Shown here: positions 62,801-64,000 of the stretch, piece by piece | Layout: each line of letters opens with the position of its first letter | Position numbering within the stretch: position 1 is the stretch's first letter | Assembly (NCBI GenBank): GCA_029641185.1 | Contig: JAPWGK010000031.1 | Location: 1-64,000, forward strand | Direction of reading: 5' to 3' | DNA: 64,000 nt | Source: Pseudofabraea citricarpa | Taxonomy: Eukaryota > Ascomycota > Leotiomycetes > Helotiales > Dermateaceae | Notes under the pieces: generated by a model | Databases searched by the model: none | What the model was told of the DNA's origin: nothing | What the model saw: the letters and a program-made list of their open reading frames with translations, nothing else | Made by a program: the position numbers and the translations under genes

Positions 62801-63170
62801 CAATTACGGTGGTGACTGCCGCATCGGTGGAGGTTTCAGAGGCTACTGCTGAACTCGAGGCCGTCGACTGAATAGGAGTTACGCTGTCCGCTGCATTTCC
62901 TGTTGTGCCCGCTGAAGTCAACCCAATAGCCTCGCTGGATGTCAAGCCATTCAAAAAGTCGGACAAGCTGTTCGCTCTCTTGGTGGATTCATGGCTCGAA
63001 GTCAATTCCGGTGTAGTCGAAGAAGTCAGAGGAGACTGAGTAGTGATCGCCGAAGAGTTGGTAAAACGCTTGATTTGCCTCGGGAAGTAGAACTTGGGTC
63101 GATCCGGGGCTGCGACAGAAAGCGACGACAGAACGGCCACAGAGGCCAAAATCAGTGAAGTAGTATGCAT
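59847..63170 (-). CDS. MSB2: MSB2-type signalling mucin
   Basis: A single exon encodes 1,107 residues. A signal peptide (1-21, cut after SVAA) precedes about 800 residues rich in Ser, Thr, Ala and Pro, likely heavily O-glycosylated. Within it are two repeat blocks: SAEQSSAEASSIQ-like units (about 195-280) and four copies of TADGISGPASTGA (about 435-600). The conserved MSB2 homology domain spans about 827-962 (TLIQLAFLYALNYDFVVSNTMSSAQIF, IPTSMVNTLQ), then a membrane helix (1,002-1,025) and a basic 82-residue cytoplasmic tail. MSB2 senses surface or osmotic cues at the plasma membrane and feeds the Cdc42/Ste11 MAP-kinase routes. In plant pathogens it controls infection-structure formation. Confidence 0.93.
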   Translation of the reverse strand: MHTTSLILASVAVLSSLSVAAPDRPKFYFPRQIKRFTNSSAITTQSPLTSSTTPELTSSHESTKRANSLSDFLNGLTSSEAIGLTSAGTTGNAADSVTPIQSTASSSAVASETSTDAAVTTVIVPQTVIVDGTSVSTIPSSTETTAPDSSTNVIAESSSASSVDSITSTVAESSISTSAEPTSADSSSAEALSSTVPTSAEQSSAEVSSVQATSTEQSSAEPSSIQATSAEQSSAEASSIQSASAEQSSAEASSVQPTSAEQTTTQASVSASSAEETSTAETTSAGLIPVVSSVLSSVLGTGSSSAPVVLPTTSATPTSETSLPESTSESAIESATETSSSIPSAITFGPGGVVSSTAESSVAEPTTASEPTTTAQAESVSSGLSFSGSQGSTDPAAASSTPVGVLNSLLSTVLPDVSSASTSSEAGISTETPSPATPSSTADGISGPASTGAAASTTELAPEPTSDLLSSVIASVTADAPSSSVESSTADGISGPASTGATPTTTADTEPSAVPTSDLLSSILGSATEEPSSSLPTSTADGISGPASTGAAATPTPTASEEPTTPSPTDSASSLASGEVSTSTDGVTGPASTGPSASEITSAAGPSTVSSDSASSTDLGSILSSIFGSSTASDGSAASTTAPTVSETGLPSSATTSFYGTGVTSATETLPTSISPGENSTETATTPGISLSSNLPSVTGTAGSTSTGAPSTNGTDSITSLPLTSSQLTTLPTATSAGNETVPIVTPSESLPLSTPLSSLFPTAPSEATTQVPATTSITPSTSSQPPVFTVVPTGTDSATSLWLPTTIIAQSSSGTLSSAGPTATALPPNLPQVISPSTGTPDAPEGATLIQLAFLYALNYDFVVSNTMSSAQIFTYLPEGVAEGLDLKSDQIVMHSLIPYDTREQLGFVTTLALAYIPTSMVNTLQLTIKTPVSKIYNSPSTSVSTLMNYINPAISIIPGSTLGGSAASGTGAAPAATSTTSVNNGVFDPSSQDTSSSVKGATAGIALGAVGGAAAYGVAMFFIARRYKKRKQAHRRSSSVLNPAEMRQSGSPALMGGAMMSGGRNSPGFNRDSRGSRGSGRSNGNSARTAQISAPMMAENSLGWN
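61375..61865 (-). repeat. in-frame repeats encoding TADGISGPASTG units
   Basis: Four imperfect coding copies lie in the mucin region. Three are near identical in protein and the last reads TDGVTGPASTG. They are spaced about 135-180 bp apart. Confidence 0.8.
62330..62600 (-). repeat. in-frame ~45-bp repeats encoding SAEQSSAEASSIQ units
   Basis: Five to six tandem copies with a period of about 45 bp (15 residues) lie in the mucin region. They are prone to copy-number change between strains. Confidence 0.8.
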
Positions 63171-64000
63171 CGTATAAATTGGCGAAATTGATCTGGAGGT
63201 AACTGGTAAAAGAGGTCGGGGGAAAAAAAGTTAAGTGTTAGATCTGCTCCCGGGTTAGCTACACTGTCGTTGGCAACAGCTGGGCCGCACTGACTGTCAG
63301 GATAAAAAATTATTTAACGAGTGTACTTGACAGAAATGTCAACGAGTGTGTCTGTAAATCAATCGTTAGTGATGCGGTCTTTCCCTTGTGGTGTTGTCTC
63401 CGTGTTCGCATCAACAAGGCCGCCTTCCCAAGCGACCGAAGGGTGCTCGCAACAGGATCGCGAGAGACGGGAAAAAAGTGATCGAGTCGAATGTCTGGAA
63501 ATTGTGCGCAGGCGGAGAGAGAGTTCAACTCACTTGATCTGATCAGAGATCAATCGATGATATTTCGCAAGGTCTAAAGGAGTGTCGTGACGATAAATCG
63601 TCTGGGAGAGTCGCGCGTTGAGTTTACAGCTTGGTCTCGTTCCTCCAACTCATGAGCAAGCCACCATTATCCAGAAGCCTCCGGAGGCTCGCGTGCCGTA
63701 TATTATAAGTTCGTATGTGTTTCTGGCGTGCAAGCAAGCAGCACGTCGTCTTCGAGGGATGGGGCGGTGGAGGAGGAGGAGAGGAGGGAGGGCGGCGGTA
63801 GAGTTGGTGGTGGTGGTGGTGGTGACGAGAGGTGAAGAGGAGGAGGAGCAGGAAGTAACGACGACACAACAGTGGAGATGAAATGAGGTGAGGCCGCTGG
63901 GTGCTAGGTGCTAGGGAAAAAGTGGCCCGGGAAGAATCACCACTGGCTGGGGGACCAAGGCGCCGAATGAACGCTGGACGAGCACACTGGCGGATGCGGA
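63171..64000. other. MSB2 upstream region with simple repeats
   Basis: No gene recognised to the window edge. On the minus strand a 72-codon frame (63,528-63,310) could act as an upstream frame if it is in the MSB2 leader. TTGATCT/AGATCAA arms form a 20-bp imperfect palindrome at 63,534-63,553. A strongly purine-biased GGA/GGT/GGC-repeat tract runs over about 63,755-63,850. Confidence 0.45.

Overview
The window looks like nuclear DNA of a filamentous ascomycete (Pezizomycotina). Genes have short GT-AG introns of about 48-90 bp. There are single-copy fungal housekeeping genes: dynein heavy chain, EXO84, TOM20, UMP1, EMC4, PP2A catalytic subunit, chitin synthase and an MSB2-type mucin. One end is an extremely AT-rich block with the signature of repeat-induced point mutation (RIP). 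I lean to Leotiomycetes, but nothing in the sequence proves the class.

Layout. (1) 1-13,960: gene-free AT island almost without CpA or TpG dinucleotides, read as RIP-destroyed repeats. Its second half carries a short AT motif recurring every 120-360 bp. (2) 13,980-23,340: return to normal base composition, then an accessory-looking block: an ACS-type MFS transporter, an NmrA-like NAD(P) protein, a phytanoyl-CoA-dioxygenase-like Fe(II)/2-oxoglutarate enzyme divergent from a class III aminotransferase, and an RTA1-like membrane protein. This is the best candidate in the window for an undescribed small metabolic cluster. (3) 24,109-28,333: a soluble two-NBD ABC ATPase divergent from the proteasome chaperone UMP1, then a UBL3/MUB-type prenylated ubiquitin-fold protein whose second exon supplies a CaaX tail. 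(4) 29,525-30,120: an unusual tRNA gene with a perfect hairpin lying between it and its pol III terminator, preceded by a degenerate 95-bp tandem array. (5) 30,797-54,751: conserved core genes: PP2A catalytic subunit, EXO84, TOM20, the 13-kb dynein heavy chain, a beta-adaptin and EMC4. (6) 55,530-63,170: a division 1 chitin synthase and the signalling mucin MSB2, both on the minus strand and both acting at the cell surface.

How the genes relate. The right two thirds is a vesicle-traffic, cytoskeleton and cell-wall neighbourhood (EXO84 exocytosis, beta-adaptin clathrin coats, dynein motor, EMC4 membrane-protein insertion, chitin synthase, MSB2 sensing). The genes are independently promoted, and divergent pairs share promoters of 244-438 bp. 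Exon structures were deduced by joining reading frames at splice consensus sites and checking that phases and family sequence match; none is supported by transcripts here.
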